Of a stretch of DNA of 64,000 bases, positions 38,366-46,704 are shown piece after piece. Within the stretch, counting starts at the first letter, position 1, and the number at the start of each line of letters is the position of its first letter. The stretch comes from Streptomyces sp. NRRL F-2664 (GTDB lineage: Bacteria; Actinomycetota; Actinomycetes; Streptomycetales; Streptomycetaceae), in assembly GCF_000719345.1 (NCBI RefSeq), contig NZ_JOFX01000039.1:1-64000 (forward strand), read 5' to 3'. The notes under the pieces were generated by a model. The model did no database searches. It saw nothing but the letters and a program-made list of their open reading frames with translations, and was not told where the DNA came from. The translations under genes and the position numbers were made by a program.

Positions 38366-39708
38366 GACGCCAGGGCTCCGGCCTCGGCGAAGCTCACGAT
38401 CCGCGCCCCCGACCCCGGGCGGGCGTCGATGTAGGACTTCGCGCCCGCCGGGGTGACGAAGGCCCGCAGCTCCGGCCCCTCGGCGACCCACACGGCCCGG
38501 TCGGCGAACCACAGGGTGCCCGTCACCGCGTCCGGGACGTACGCGGCCCTCACCGCGGCGCCGCGGGCCGCCTTCAGCAGCTCGCGCGGCGAATCGAAGG
38601 ACTGCGTACGGCTCTGGCCCTTCAGCCACAACTCGGCGCGGGCGGGCGCCGCCACCGGCAGGGGCTGCGTGCCCTGCGCCGCCCTCTTCAGCGGCTCCGG
38701 ATCGACGAACGCGTCCACGTCGACGTCCGGGACCAGACCGGCGTCCTTCAGCACCGGCACGTCCTGCTTCAGCGCGTCGATCAGCTCCGGCCGCAGGGCC
38801 GGGTCGAAGGTGGCGATGCCGTTCGCCCCGTTGTAGAGGTACACCACCTCCGCCGGGAGTCCCGTCTCCTTCGCCACCGACTCGGCCGCTGCCACGGGCT
38901 CCGCGCGCAGGTGGTCGGTGGCCCGGCGCTGGGCGCGCAGGAAGTCCTCCAGCACCCCGGACCGTTCCTTCGCGAACCTCTCGCGGACCGTGACCCCGTG
39001 GAAGGTCGGCAGGTTCAGCTCGGCGCCGTCGTACAGGGCCTTCGCCCGCCCTTCGAAGGCCAGCTGCCCGGGCCATGCCACGAACTGCGAGAGGGCGTCC
39101 ACGCTGCCCGCCTGGAGGGCCGAAGCGCCCACGCTGGGTTGCTGGTTGAGCTTCTCGATCCCGCTCGACGGGTCGATCCCGGCACGTCGCAGCGCCCGCT
39201 GGAGCGTCCCGTCGGCGGCGGATCCGACACTGGTCGACACCTTCTTGCCGCGCAGGTCGGCCAGCGACTCCAGTGTCGAACCGGGCGCCGTGACGACGGT
39301 GTTGAGGCCTCCGCGCAGGTTGTAGCCGGTCACCGCGACGAGCCGGGTGGGCTGTTTCAGCTCCTTGCCACGGGCGGCGTTGATGAGGAGCGGGAAGTCG
39401 CCCATCGAACCTATGTCGATCTTCCCGGCGGTCATCTGCGCGGTGATCGGGGCGCCGGTGGCGTAGTCCTGCCAGTCCACCTTGTAGGTCACGCCGTCCT
39501 TCGCGCCGCGCGCCGCGAGTTCCTGCTCGAAGTAGCCGAGGGAGCGCAGCAGGGTGCCGGCGGTGACGGTGTTGATGGTCTTGGACTGGTAGCCGACGGT
39601 CACCGTGACCGTCCTGGAGCCGGTGGCCCCGGCGGAGCCGGTGCAGGCCGTGGCGAGGGGAGCCAGCAGCAGGGCGAGCGCGAGCGGCGCGACTGCTTTC
39701 GTACGCAT
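38362..39708 (-). CDS. Lipoprotein substrate-binding protein with NosL-like C-terminal domain
   Basis: A 448-residue lipoprotein (lipobox-like LATAC at about residue 22). Residues 35-345 form a SsuA/NMT1-type binding domain (VGYQSKTINTVTAG, QMTAGKIDIGSMGDFPLLINA, LRGKKVSTSVGSAADGTL). The last 95 residues (from about AELWLKGQSRTQSF) resemble NosL: AYVPDAVTGTLWFADRAVWV, then a stretch ending RIVSFAEAGAL. The Cys and Met copper ligands of true NosL are not present. Such a fusion is unusual. The likely ligand is an organosulfur or similar anion. Confidence 0.88.
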   Translation of the reverse strand: MRTKAVAPLALALLLAPLATACTGSAGATGSRTVTVTVGYQSKTINTVTAGTLLRSLGYFEQELAARGAKDGVTYKVDWQDYATGAPITAQMTAGKIDIGSMGDFPLLINAARGKELKQPTRLVAVTGYNLRGGLNTVVTAPGSTLESLADLRGKKVSTSVGSAADGTLQRALRRAGIDPSSGIEKLNQQPSVGASALQAGSVDALSQFVAWPGQLAFEGRAKALYDGAELNLPTFHGVTVRERFAKERSGVLEDFLRAQRRATDHLRAEPVAAAESVAKETGLPAEVVYLYNGANGIATFDPALRPELIDALKQDVPVLKDAGLVPDVDVDAFVDPEPLKRAAQGTQPLPVAAPARAELWLKGQSRTQSFDSPRELLKAARGAAVRAAYVPDAVTGTLWFADRAVWVAEGPELRAFVTPAGAKSYIDARPGSGARIVSFAEAGALAS

Positions 39709-39722
39709 GGGTGGGGGACCTT

Positions 39723-39950
39723 TCACCGGAGCAGGTAGGGCATGTTGACGGTGACCGCGCCGGTGGGACAGCGGGCGGCGCAGGGGCCGCAGTACCAGCA
39801 CTCGTCCACGTGCATGTAGGCCTTGCCGTCCTCCTCGCGGATCGCGAGCGAGTCGAGCGGACACATGTCGACGCAGAGGGTGCAGCCCTCGATGCACAGG
39901 GACTCGTCGATGGTCACGGGCACGTCGCCGCGCTGGGGGACCAGAGGCAT
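39723..39950 (-). CDS. Two-[4Fe-4S] ferredoxin (AprB-like)
   Basis: A 75-residue ferredoxin with two cysteine sets: CIEGCTLCVDMCP (a spaced CxxxCxxCxxxC) and CWYCGPCAARCP. The insertion in the first set and the context with an AprA-like flavoprotein resemble the iron-sulfur subunit of adenylylsulfate reductase, though the long C-terminal tail of true AprB is absent. It would pass electrons to or from the flavoprotein. ATG follows CTGGAGACAGCC. It is 14 nt upstream of the binding-protein gene. Confidence 0.9.
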   Translation of the reverse strand: MPLVPQRGDVPVTIDESLCIEGCTLCVDMCPLDSLAIREEDGKAYMHVDECWYCGPCAARCPTGAVTVNMPYLLR

Positions 39951-39982
39951 GGCTGTCTCCAGGAAGGTCGGTACGCAAGGGG

Positions 39983-40750
39983 TTAAGCGGGAGTCCGCAG
40001 CGAACGCCGCAGCAGGCCGCTCATGGTGATCCGGTCACCGCGGAAGCGGATGAACTCCAGGTCCACGGGCCGCCCGTCGGCGAGGTGGGTGAGCCGCTCC
40101 AGCATCAGGACGGCGGCGCCGCGCGGGGCCTGGAGCACGGCGGCGGAGTGCGCGTCGGCGTTGACGGCTTCGAGGGTGATCTCGGCGTGGCCGAGGGCCT
40201 GTCCGGTCTGCTGCTCCAGCAGCCGGAAGACGTCGGTGTTCTTCAGGTCGCAGCCCAGCAGCGCCGAGCCGATGTCCAGGGGGACGTAGGTGAGGTCGAG
40301 GGAGAGCGGCAGCCCGCCCAGGCGTCGCAGCCGCTCGATGTAGAGCACTTCGGTGTGCTCGGGCAGGCCCAGCCGGTGGGCGACCGGTGCGGGCGCCGGC
40401 ACCGGGCCGGCGGTGCGGACCTCGTTGGTGACGGTGCCGTGCTCGTGCAGGGTCTCGGCGAGCCCCTGCAGCCGGTCGAGGCCGTGCGGGTACTTCTCGC
40501 AGACGACGACGGTGCCCACGCCGGGCTGCCGTTCCACCAGCCGTTCGCCGCGCAGCAGGTCGAGTGCCTGGCGGACGGTGTTGCGGCTGCTCCGGTAGTC
40601 GGCGGCGAGGGTGTTCTCCAGCGGGAGGATCCCGGTGGGGAAGGCGCCGGTGAGGATCTGGTGGCGCAGCAGGTCGGCGAGCTGCCGCGCCTGGTCCGCG
40701 CGCAGTCTCCGCCGCCGCGCGGCGTGTTCGAGGCTGCGTTCGGCTGGCAT
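39983..40750 (-). CDS. GntR/HutC-family regulator with UTRA domain
   Basis: A 255-residue regulator. The N-terminal winged helix (about 15-85) shows LADLLRHQILTGAFPTGILP and SSRNTVRQALDLLRGERLVE; the effector-binding UTRA domain fills about 95-245. It lies 32 nt upstream of the ferredoxin and probably controls the whole transporter-flavoprotein operon in response to its substrate. Start is uncertain: ATG at 40750 or 40762. The frame is open upstream as far as 41977 through the fumarylacetoacetase gene. Confidence 0.85.
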   Translation of the reverse strand: MPAERSLEHAARRRRLRADQARQLADLLRHQILTGAFPTGILPLENTLAADYRSSRNTVRQALDLLRGERLVERQPGVGTVVVCEKYPHGLDRLQGLAETLHEHGTVTNEVRTAGPVPAPAPVAHRLGLPEHTEVLYIERLRRLGGLPLSLDLTYVPLDIGSALLGCDLKNTDVFRLLEQQTGQALGHAEITLEAVNADAHSAAVLQAPRGAAVLMLERLTHLADGRPVDLEFIRFRGDRITMSGLLRRSLRTPA

Positions 40751-40844
40751 GGCAGGGAACATACCGACGACCCGCACGCGGTGGTGTTGCGGCAGTATTG
40801 CGCCACCGCAGAGCTCTGCGGACCCCTCGGTGACCTGCGGTTTC

Positions 40845-40876
40845 GGCGGGGTGGCGGAAAGATCCGCCACCCCGCC
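40845..40876 (-). terminator. Terminator hairpin between fumarylacetoacetase and GntR
   Basis: A perfect 14-bp stem (40845-40858 with 40863-40876) around a 4-nt loop. It lies inside the open frame joining the two genes, about 19 nt after the last fumarylacetoacetase-like codon, and reads as sense codons. It is placed where a normal 3' terminator would be if the gene ended nearby. Confidence 0.75.
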
Positions 40877-40894
40877 GACCAAGGGGTGGACTAC

Positions 40895-41977
40895 ACGGCC
40901 GTTCCAGGTGAGCTCCAGCAGCGAGCCGCGCTGGCCGACCTCGGGGCCGCTGACGGTGCCGGAGCCGAAGACGTCGCCGGTGCGCAGGGAGGCGCCGTTG
41001 ACGGTCATGTGCGCGAGCTGCTGGGCGGCGGTCCAGTACATCGTCGCGAACGGCGGCTGCGCCACCTCCTGCCCGTTGATGGAGACGGTGATGTGCAGGT
41101 CGAAGCCGCCGGGGCGGTCGACGGCCGCGTCGTCCAGGTACGGCAGGAGCGGGAAGTCGCGGGCGGGCGGGGCCACGCGGGCGGCGTCCAGGGCCTCCAG
41201 CGGGGTGACCCAGGGGGAGACGGAGGTGGCGAAGGACTTGCCGAGGAAGGGGCCGAGCGGCACGTACTCCCAGGCCTGGATGTCCCGCGCCGACCAGTCG
41301 TTGAGCAGGAAGAGTCCGAACACGTGGTCCTCGAAGGCGCCCAGCGGCACGGGACGGCCCAGCTCGGACGGAGTGCCGACGACGAAGCCGACCTCGGCCT
41401 CGATGTCGAGCTTGACGGACGGACCGAAGACGGGCGCCGGGTCGGTGGGCGCCTTGCGCTGCCCGCAGGGGCGCACGACGTCCGTCCCGGAGACCACGAT
41501 CGTGCCGGAGCGGCCGTGGTAACCGATGGGCAGGTGCTTCCAGTTGGGGGTCAGCGCGTCACCGTCGGGGCGGAACATGCGGCCGACGTTGGTGGCGTGG
41601 TGCTCGCTCGCGTAGAAGTCGACGTAGTCGGCGACCTCGTACGGCAGGTGCAGCGTGACCTCGTCCAGCGGCAGCAGGTGCGGCTCGACGGTGGGGCGGT
41701 GGCCGGGGTCGGTCACCCAGGCGGTCAGCGCGCGCCGCACGTCGCGCCAGGCGGTGCGCCCGGCGGCCAGCAGGGGGTTGAGGGAGGACCGGCCGAGCAG
41801 CCCGGCGTACGGGGAGCCGAGCGCGAGCGCGGCCGCCCCCGCGTCGAGCACGTGTCCGCCGATGCGCACGCCGATCCGGCGGCGCTCCTCGCCGGCGGTG
41901 GAGAAGACGCCGTAGGGGAGGTTGTGCGGCCCGAACGGGTCGCCCTCGGGGACATCGAGGGGGCTCTGCTGGGGCAT
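40895..41977 (-). pseudogene. fahA: Fumarylacetoacetase, 3' end missing; frame continues into GntR gene
   Basis: About 361 residues match fumarylacetoacetase, which hydrolyses fumarylacetoacetate in tyrosine breakdown. Active-site regions are present: DFYASEHHATNVGRMFRP with the catalytic His, VKLDIEAEVGFVVG with metal ligands, NDWSARDIQAWEY, and FGSGTVSGPE. Homology ends at LLELTWNGR. The usual last 40-60 residues, with a FLEDGD-like motif, are absent in all frames. The frame has no stop and runs across a terminator hairpin into the GntR gene, giving a 664-codon ORF from 41977 to 39983. A deletion of the 3' end, real or from assembly, is the simplest cause. Confidence 0.75.
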
Positions 41978-42082
41978 GGGGTACTGCCTCGCTTTCGACG
42001 CGGTCCGGGGGTGTCCCGGGGGCTGGTTGACACGTTACGTGGCTGAGGGGGCGCGTGGGAGGCCGGATTCGCGCTCTATTTG

Positions 42083-42111
42083 TAGGACTTGTCCAAAGGG
42101 GTCCGTATCCT
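42083..42111 (+). promoter_or_regulatory. Possible leaderless promoter and small inverted repeat before the HAD gene
   Basis: TATCCT at 42106-42111 ends 7 nt before the GTG at 42119. Upstream is GGAC-TT-GTCC (42085-42094), a short inverted repeat that could be an operator. The -35 assignment is unclear. Confidence 0.3.
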
Positions 42112-42118
42112 TGGCGCC

Positions 42119-42937
42119 GTGACTTCCGCGCCTCTTCCGGCCCTCCCTCATGCCTTGATCGCCACCGACCTGGACGGGACTCTGCTGCGTGCCGGGGACA
42201 CCGTTTCAGCCCGTTCCCACAAGGCTCTCGACGCGGCCCGCGCGGCCGGTGCCCGGCACATCATCGTCACCGGCCGTCCCGTCCCACAGGTCCGACACGT
42301 CTTCGACGGCCTCGGCTACACAGGGCTCGCGGTGTGCGCGCAGGGCGCGCAGGTGTACGACGCGGCGCGCGACAGGCTGCTGCACTCCGTGTCCATGGAC
42401 CGGGAGCTGGCGGAGGTCGCCCTCGGCAAGATCGAGGCGGAGGTGGGCGAGGTCTACGCGGCGGTCAACCAGGAGGGCCTGGACGCGGAGATGCTGATGG
42501 GCCCCGGCTACCGGATGTGGCACCCGCACCTGCCGACGGTGCGGGTGGCCCGCCGCTCGCGCCTGTGGTCGGCGCCGATCAACAAGGTGCTGCTCCAGCA
42601 CCCGGAGCTGGACGACGACGAGCTGACGCGGGTGGCACGGCAGGTGGTCGGAGACCTGGTGAACGTCACCATGGCGGGCGAGCACACGGTGGAGCTCCAG
42701 CCGCCGGGCATCGACAAGGCCAGCGGGCTCGCGCGGGCGGCGGAGGTCCTGGGGGCGTCCCCGGCCGGGACGATCGCCTTCGGGGACATGCCGAACGACG
42801 TGCCGATGTTCGCGTGGGCCGGGTACGGCGTGGCCATGGCCAATTCCCACCGCGAGCTGGTGGCCGTCGCCGACGAGGTGACCCTGTCGAACGAGGCGGA
42901 CGGCGTCGCGGTGGTCCTGGAGCGGCTCTACGGCTGA
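42119..42937 (+). CDS. HAD-superfamily hydrolase (Cof-type phosphatase)
   Basis: A 272-residue phosphatase. HAD motif I is DLDGTLL (nucleophile Asp, about residue 17), motif II VTGR, motif III the Lys region near GIDKASGL, and motif IV FGDMPNDVPMF. A class IIB cap domain lies between motifs II and III. Typical substrates are sugar phosphates or flavin and nucleotide phosphates; the exact one is unknown. The GTG at 42119 was preferred to an earlier start at 42089 because the promoter lies just before it. Confidence 0.9.
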   Translation: MTSAPLPALPHALIATDLDGTLLRAGDTVSARSHKALDAARAAGARHIIVTGRPVPQVRHVFDGLGYTGLAVCAQGAQVYDAARDRLLHSVSMDRELAEVALGKIEAEVGEVYAAVNQEGLDAEMLMGPGYRMWHPHLPTVRVARRSRLWSAPINKVLLQHPELDDDELTRVARQVVGDLVNVTMAGEHTVELQPPGIDKASGLARAAEVLGASPAGTIAFGDMPNDVPMFAWAGYGVAMANSHRELVAVADEVTLSNEADGVAVVLERLYG

Positions 42938-42955
42938 CCGCCGGGCCGGGGGCGC

Positions 42956-44962
42956 TCAGCCCGCCGCGCGCGGCAGGCGGCGCTCCCACGTGCGGTGGAA
43001 GACCACCTCGTCCCCCTCCCGGCACACCACCTCGTCCGACGTCAGGAAGCCGCCCTCGTCGCAGGAGATCTCCGACCGGGTCTCCACCTGCGTGCGCCAA
43101 CCGGCCTCGGGCCGGTGGAACCGGATCCGCCACTGCGAGCGGGTCCGGGCCGACAGCGGGTCCCCGTCCTGGATCTCGTACACCTCCGTCGCGTCCTCGG
43201 CGTACTCCAGGCCGTCCGGGTGGACCAGGGTGCCGCCGTGGCGCGGGTCCACCTCCAGCCGCCAGGTCCCGCGCGCGACGTCCCGTACGACCAGCCGCTC
43301 CGGGCCCGGCTCGTCCAGGGTGGCCGGGGACGAGACGCCCAGCGGCGGTGCCTGCTCCGGCGGCTCGAAGACGATCCCGCCCTCCCCGGCCGGGGACGCC
43401 GCCCGCACCGGCAGGGTCACCGCGCTGCCCACCGGGTCCAGCGTCCACCCGGCCTCCGATCCGGCCCGCGGCCAGATCCACGGCCAGTACGCGGAGGACA
43501 CCGCCAGGCGGATCCGGTGCCCCGGCGGAAAGGCGTGGCCGATGCCGCCCAGCTCGAAGGTGACGTCCTCGTACGAGCCCACCGGCCACGGGACGGCCCG
43601 GTCCCGGCCCTGGCGGGCGGACAGGTTCAGCGCACCCCGGGTGACCAGCGTCGAGGAGCCGTCCGGGGCGACGTCGCACAGGCGGGCCACGACCTGCCCG
43701 TACGGCACGTCGAGCCGCAGCCGCAGGGTCACCGACGGCCGTCCCAGGATCTCCACCGGCTCCCCGCCGGCCACGGGGAACTCGAAGCAGGCCGACTTCG
43801 CGTCCTCCTCCCGCTGGTCGGGCGGCAGGTCGGCGCCGTCGCCCGCGGGGGAGAAGCGGCCCGCGTCCAGTCCGGTGTGCTGCGGGGAGGCGACGGCCAC
43901 GGGTGCGCCCTGGAAGACGTACGGGACGGGGACGACCGTGGGCGAGGGCCAGGCCTTCTCGCCGACCCAGCGCCCCGGCAGCTCCTCGTACACGGTCGCC
44001 GGCCGGTGCGCGTCGCTGATCCAGGCGCGCAGCAGCGGTTCGTCCGTCGCGCCGTTGTCGGCCCCCTTCAGCCAGTGGTCCCACCAGCGCAGGGTCTCCT
44101 GGAGGAAGCCGATCGCGGGTCCCGGCGGCAGCCCCCGGTCCGGGTACTGCTGCGACCAGGGGCCGGTCAGGCCCCGGACGCGGGCGGACGGCAGGTGCTC
44201 GACCAGCCGCAGCACGGTGTCCCGGTGGGGGTCGTACCAGCCGCCGACCGCGAGGACGGCCGCGCGGACGGCGCCGTAGTCCTCGCGGACGCAGGCACGG
44301 CGCCAGTAGGCGTCCCGGGTCTGGTGCGAGAGCCAGGTGTGGACGAGGGGTTCGACCGCCTCCAGCCGCTCCAGCCACTGCGCCCGCCAGCTGTCCCCGG
44401 CGTGGAGCGGGTCGGGCGGGCGCGAGGCGAAGGCCAGCATGGCCGCCGACGCCGCGTGCATGTCGACGGCGAGCACCGAGCCGCCCAGGTAGTGGACGTC
44501 GTTGTCGTAGCGGTCGTCCGTCGAGCAGACGGTGACGACCGCCTTCAGCGGTTCGGGCGCGAGAGCGGCGACCTGGAGGGCGTTCACGCCGCCCCACCCG
44601 ATCCCGAACATTCCCACGGATCCCGTGCACCACTCCTGCGCCGCCAGCCACTCCACCACCGCGGTCCCGTCGGCGAGCTCGCGGTCGTCGTAGGCGTCGC
44701 CGGGCAGGCCGCCGCTGCAGCCGTGCCCGCGCACGTCGACGCGTACGGAGGCGTAGCCGTGCCCCGCATACCAGGGATGGCGCTGCCAGTCGCGCGGCGC
44801 GGTCCCGTCGGTGAGCCGGTGCGGGAGGTACTCCAGCAGCGCCGGGACGGGCTCGTCCGTCACCGGACGCCAGATCCGGGCGTACAGCTCCACTCCGTCG
44901 GGGAGCGGGATCCGGACATCCTCGTGGGTGGTCCGGTACGGGAACTCGGTTCGGATGGTCAT
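42956..44962 (-). CDS. CocE/NonD-family alpha/beta hydrolase lacking catalytic Ser and His
   Basis: A 668-residue protein with the three-part layout of X-Pro dipeptidyl-peptidase/cocaine esterase relatives: hydrolase core, cap, and C-terminal jelly-roll beginning near PCTCT-like SACFEFPVAGGEPVEILGRP. The nucleophile elbow reads FGIGWGGVNALQ, with Gly where relatives have Ser (GISWGG). The catalytic His segment, normally GPWxHxYP, reads GPWSQQYPD, with Gln. The Asp region GGWYDPHRD remains. The fold is intact, so it may be a pseudo-enzyme or binding protein. It converges on the HAD gene. The ATG at 44962 was preferred to a TTG five codons upstream. Confidence 0.85.
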   Translation of the reverse strand: MTIRTEFPYRTTHEDVRIPLPDGVELYARIWRPVTDEPVPALLEYLPHRLTDGTAPRDWQRHPWYAGHGYASVRVDVRGHGCSGGLPGDAYDDRELADGTAVVEWLAAQEWCTGSVGMFGIGWGGVNALQVAALAPEPLKAVVTVCSTDDRYDNDVHYLGGSVLAVDMHAASAAMLAFASRPPDPLHAGDSWRAQWLERLEAVEPLVHTWLSHQTRDAYWRRACVREDYGAVRAAVLAVGGWYDPHRDTVLRLVEHLPSARVRGLTGPWSQQYPDRGLPPGPAIGFLQETLRWWDHWLKGADNGATDEPLLRAWISDAHRPATVYEELPGRWVGEKAWPSPTVVPVPYVFQGAPVAVASPQHTGLDAGRFSPAGDGADLPPDQREEDAKSACFEFPVAGGEPVEILGRPSVTLRLRLDVPYGQVVARLCDVAPDGSSTLVTRGALNLSARQGRDRAVPWPVGSYEDVTFELGGIGHAFPPGHRIRLAVSSAYWPWIWPRAGSEAGWTLDPVGSAVTLPVRAASPAGEGGIVFEPPEQAPPLGVSSPATLDEPGPERLVVRDVARGTWRLEVDPRHGGTLVHPDGLEYAEDATEVYEIQDGDPLSARTRSQWRIRFHRPEAGWRTQVETRSEISCDEGGFLTSDEVVCREGDEVVFHRTWERRLPRAAG

Positions 44963-45454
44963 CGGTTCTGCCGCCAATCGCCGTGTGGCCGTGGGCCTCG
45001 GCCCCGTGGGCCGCGTGGGCCACCGGGGCGGCGGCCGGGAGGAGGGGGCGCAGGCCGTCGAGGGAGCTTCCCGTCGTCAACCGGCCGGTGACCGCCGGAA
45101 GAGTGGCGAACACGGTGGCGGCCGGGTGTGCGGCCCCTGCCCTCCGGCCCGTACAGGAGGGCGAGGCCCGAGGTGCGGCCGAGGAGGGCACGGTCGCCCT
45201 GCGGCGGCGGCTGGTCGGCCGCCGGCTCCGCCGGCTCGTCCCTCTCGGTCACTCTTCTGGGCAAAACGTACTCTCCGGTTGTTTCGGCTCCTCCCGAACA
45301 TACCGGTGCTCATCGGGCAGTGTGGGGAGGGTGGCCGGGAAGGCCCTCTCGGTGATCGAAAACAGACCCGATACGCTGGCTTGAGTGATGGCAGCGACAC
45401 ATCGACAATCCATGTGATCGTCAGCGTGATCGTCAGCAGACAGGAGTACCCCTC
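44963..45454. other. 492-nt divergent intergenic region
   Basis: It separates the CocE-like gene from the divergent polyprenyl synthase gene. ORFs here have no ribosome sites or credible codon pattern. The last 150 nt are less GC rich and probably hold the synthase promoter. No clear operator was found. Confidence 0.4.
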
Positions 45455-46465
45455 GTGACCGTCGTCGGGCCGTTCGGACTGAGCGTGCGGGACCAGGCTC
45501 TTGAGACCGATGTCCAGGCCGGACTGGCCGCCGTCGAGGCGGGTCTGCTGGAAGCCACCAAGAGCGAAGTCCCCTTCATCACCGAGGCCGCGCAACACCT
45601 GGTCCGGGCCGGGGGCAAGCGGTTCCGGCCGCTGCTCGTCATGCTCGCGTCCCGCTTCGGCGACCCCTACGCGCCGGGGATCGTCCCGTCCGCCGTGGTG
45701 GTCGAGCTCACGCACCTGGCGACGCTCTACCACGACGACGTCATGGACGAGGCCGACGTGCGCCGCGGGGTGGAGAGCGCCAACGCCCGCTGGGGCAACT
45801 CGGTGGCAGTCCTCACGGGTGACTTCCTCTTCGCCCGCGCCTCCCACATCCTGGCCGACCTCGGGCCGGAGGCCGTCCGCATCCAGGCCGAGGCCTTCGA
45901 GCGGCTCGTGACCGGCCAGATCCTGGAGACGGCCGGTCCGCGCGACGGCCGCGACCCCGTCGCCCACTACCTCGACGTGATCGCCGGCAAGACCGGCTCG
46001 CTGATCGCGGTCTCGGGCCGCTTCGGCGCGCTCATGTCCGGCGCCGACGAGTCGGTCGTCGACATCCTGACGCAGTACGGGGAGCGGCTCGGCACCGCCT
46101 TCCAGCTCGCCGACGACGTCCTCGACATCGCCTCCGACACGCACGAGTCCGGCAAGACCCCGGGCACCGACCTGCGCGAGGGCATCCCGACGCTGCCCGT
46201 GCTGCGGCTGCGCGAGACGGCCGCGCGCGACGGGCGCCCGGAGGACCTGGAGCTGGTCGCGCTGCTCGACGGCGACCTGACCGACGACGCCCGCCACGCC
46301 GAGGTCCTCGCCCGGCTGCGGGCGCACCCCGCCCTGGAGCAGGCCCGCCGCGACACCGTCCGGTACGCCGAGGACGCGCGCGCCACGCTCGCCCCGCTGC
46401 CGGAGTGCTTCGCGAAGGCGGCCCTGGAGGAGCTGTGCGACGCGGTGGTGCACCGCGCCGGCTGA
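45455..46465 (+). CDS. Long-chain polyprenyl diphosphate synthase
   Basis: A 336-residue trans-prenyltransferase. Asp-rich motifs are DDVMDEAD (D94, D95, D98) and LADDVLDIA (about 219-223); GGKRFRP is the isopentenyl diphosphate site. Small residues before the first motif suit a long-chain product. It probably makes the octa- or nonaprenyl chain of menaquinone; another prenyl diphosphate product cannot be excluded. The GTG at 45455 follows ACAGGAGTACCCCTC, a good ribosome site. A terminator follows. Confidence 0.92.
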   Translation: MTVVGPFGLSVRDQALETDVQAGLAAVEAGLLEATKSEVPFITEAAQHLVRAGGKRFRPLLVMLASRFGDPYAPGIVPSAVVVELTHLATLYHDDVMDEADVRRGVESANARWGNSVAVLTGDFLFARASHILADLGPEAVRIQAEAFERLVTGQILETAGPRDGRDPVAHYLDVIAGKTGSLIAVSGRFGALMSGADESVVDILTQYGERLGTAFQLADDVLDIASDTHESGKTPGTDLREGIPTLPVLRLRETAARDGRPEDLELVALLDGDLTDDARHAEVLARLRAHPALEQARRDTVRYAEDARATLAPLPECFAKAALEELCDAVVHRAG

Positions 46466-46500
46466 CCCGCGCGGACGGGCGGACCGCCCCACGACACCGC

Positions 46501-46551
46501 AACGGGCCCTCCACCCGCCGACCCCTACGGGTCGGGGGAGGAGGGCCCGTT
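46501..46551 (+). terminator. Terminator of the polyprenyl synthase gene
   Basis: An 11-bp outer stem (46501-46511 with 46541-46551) encloses a second stem CGACCC/GGGTCG. It lies 36 nt after the stop. Confidence 0.8.
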
Positions 46552-46704
46552 CCGTGTCATCCCACGGTCGTACGTCCAGTTGCTTCCGGGGACTGACGCC
46601 CCGGCGCCGCCGTTTTGGTCAGATGGAGTCATCAACCCCACCAGATCGGGTGAGTGCGGCGACACGCGGATCGCCGGAGTCGACACAGAGGGCAGGGCAC
46701 TGAC

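Noticed and set aside
44811..45458. Plus-strand ORF of 215 codons before the polyprenyl synthase
   Set aside because: It begins inside the CocE-like gene in antisense, has a low-complexity Gly/Arg translation, and has no start signal.
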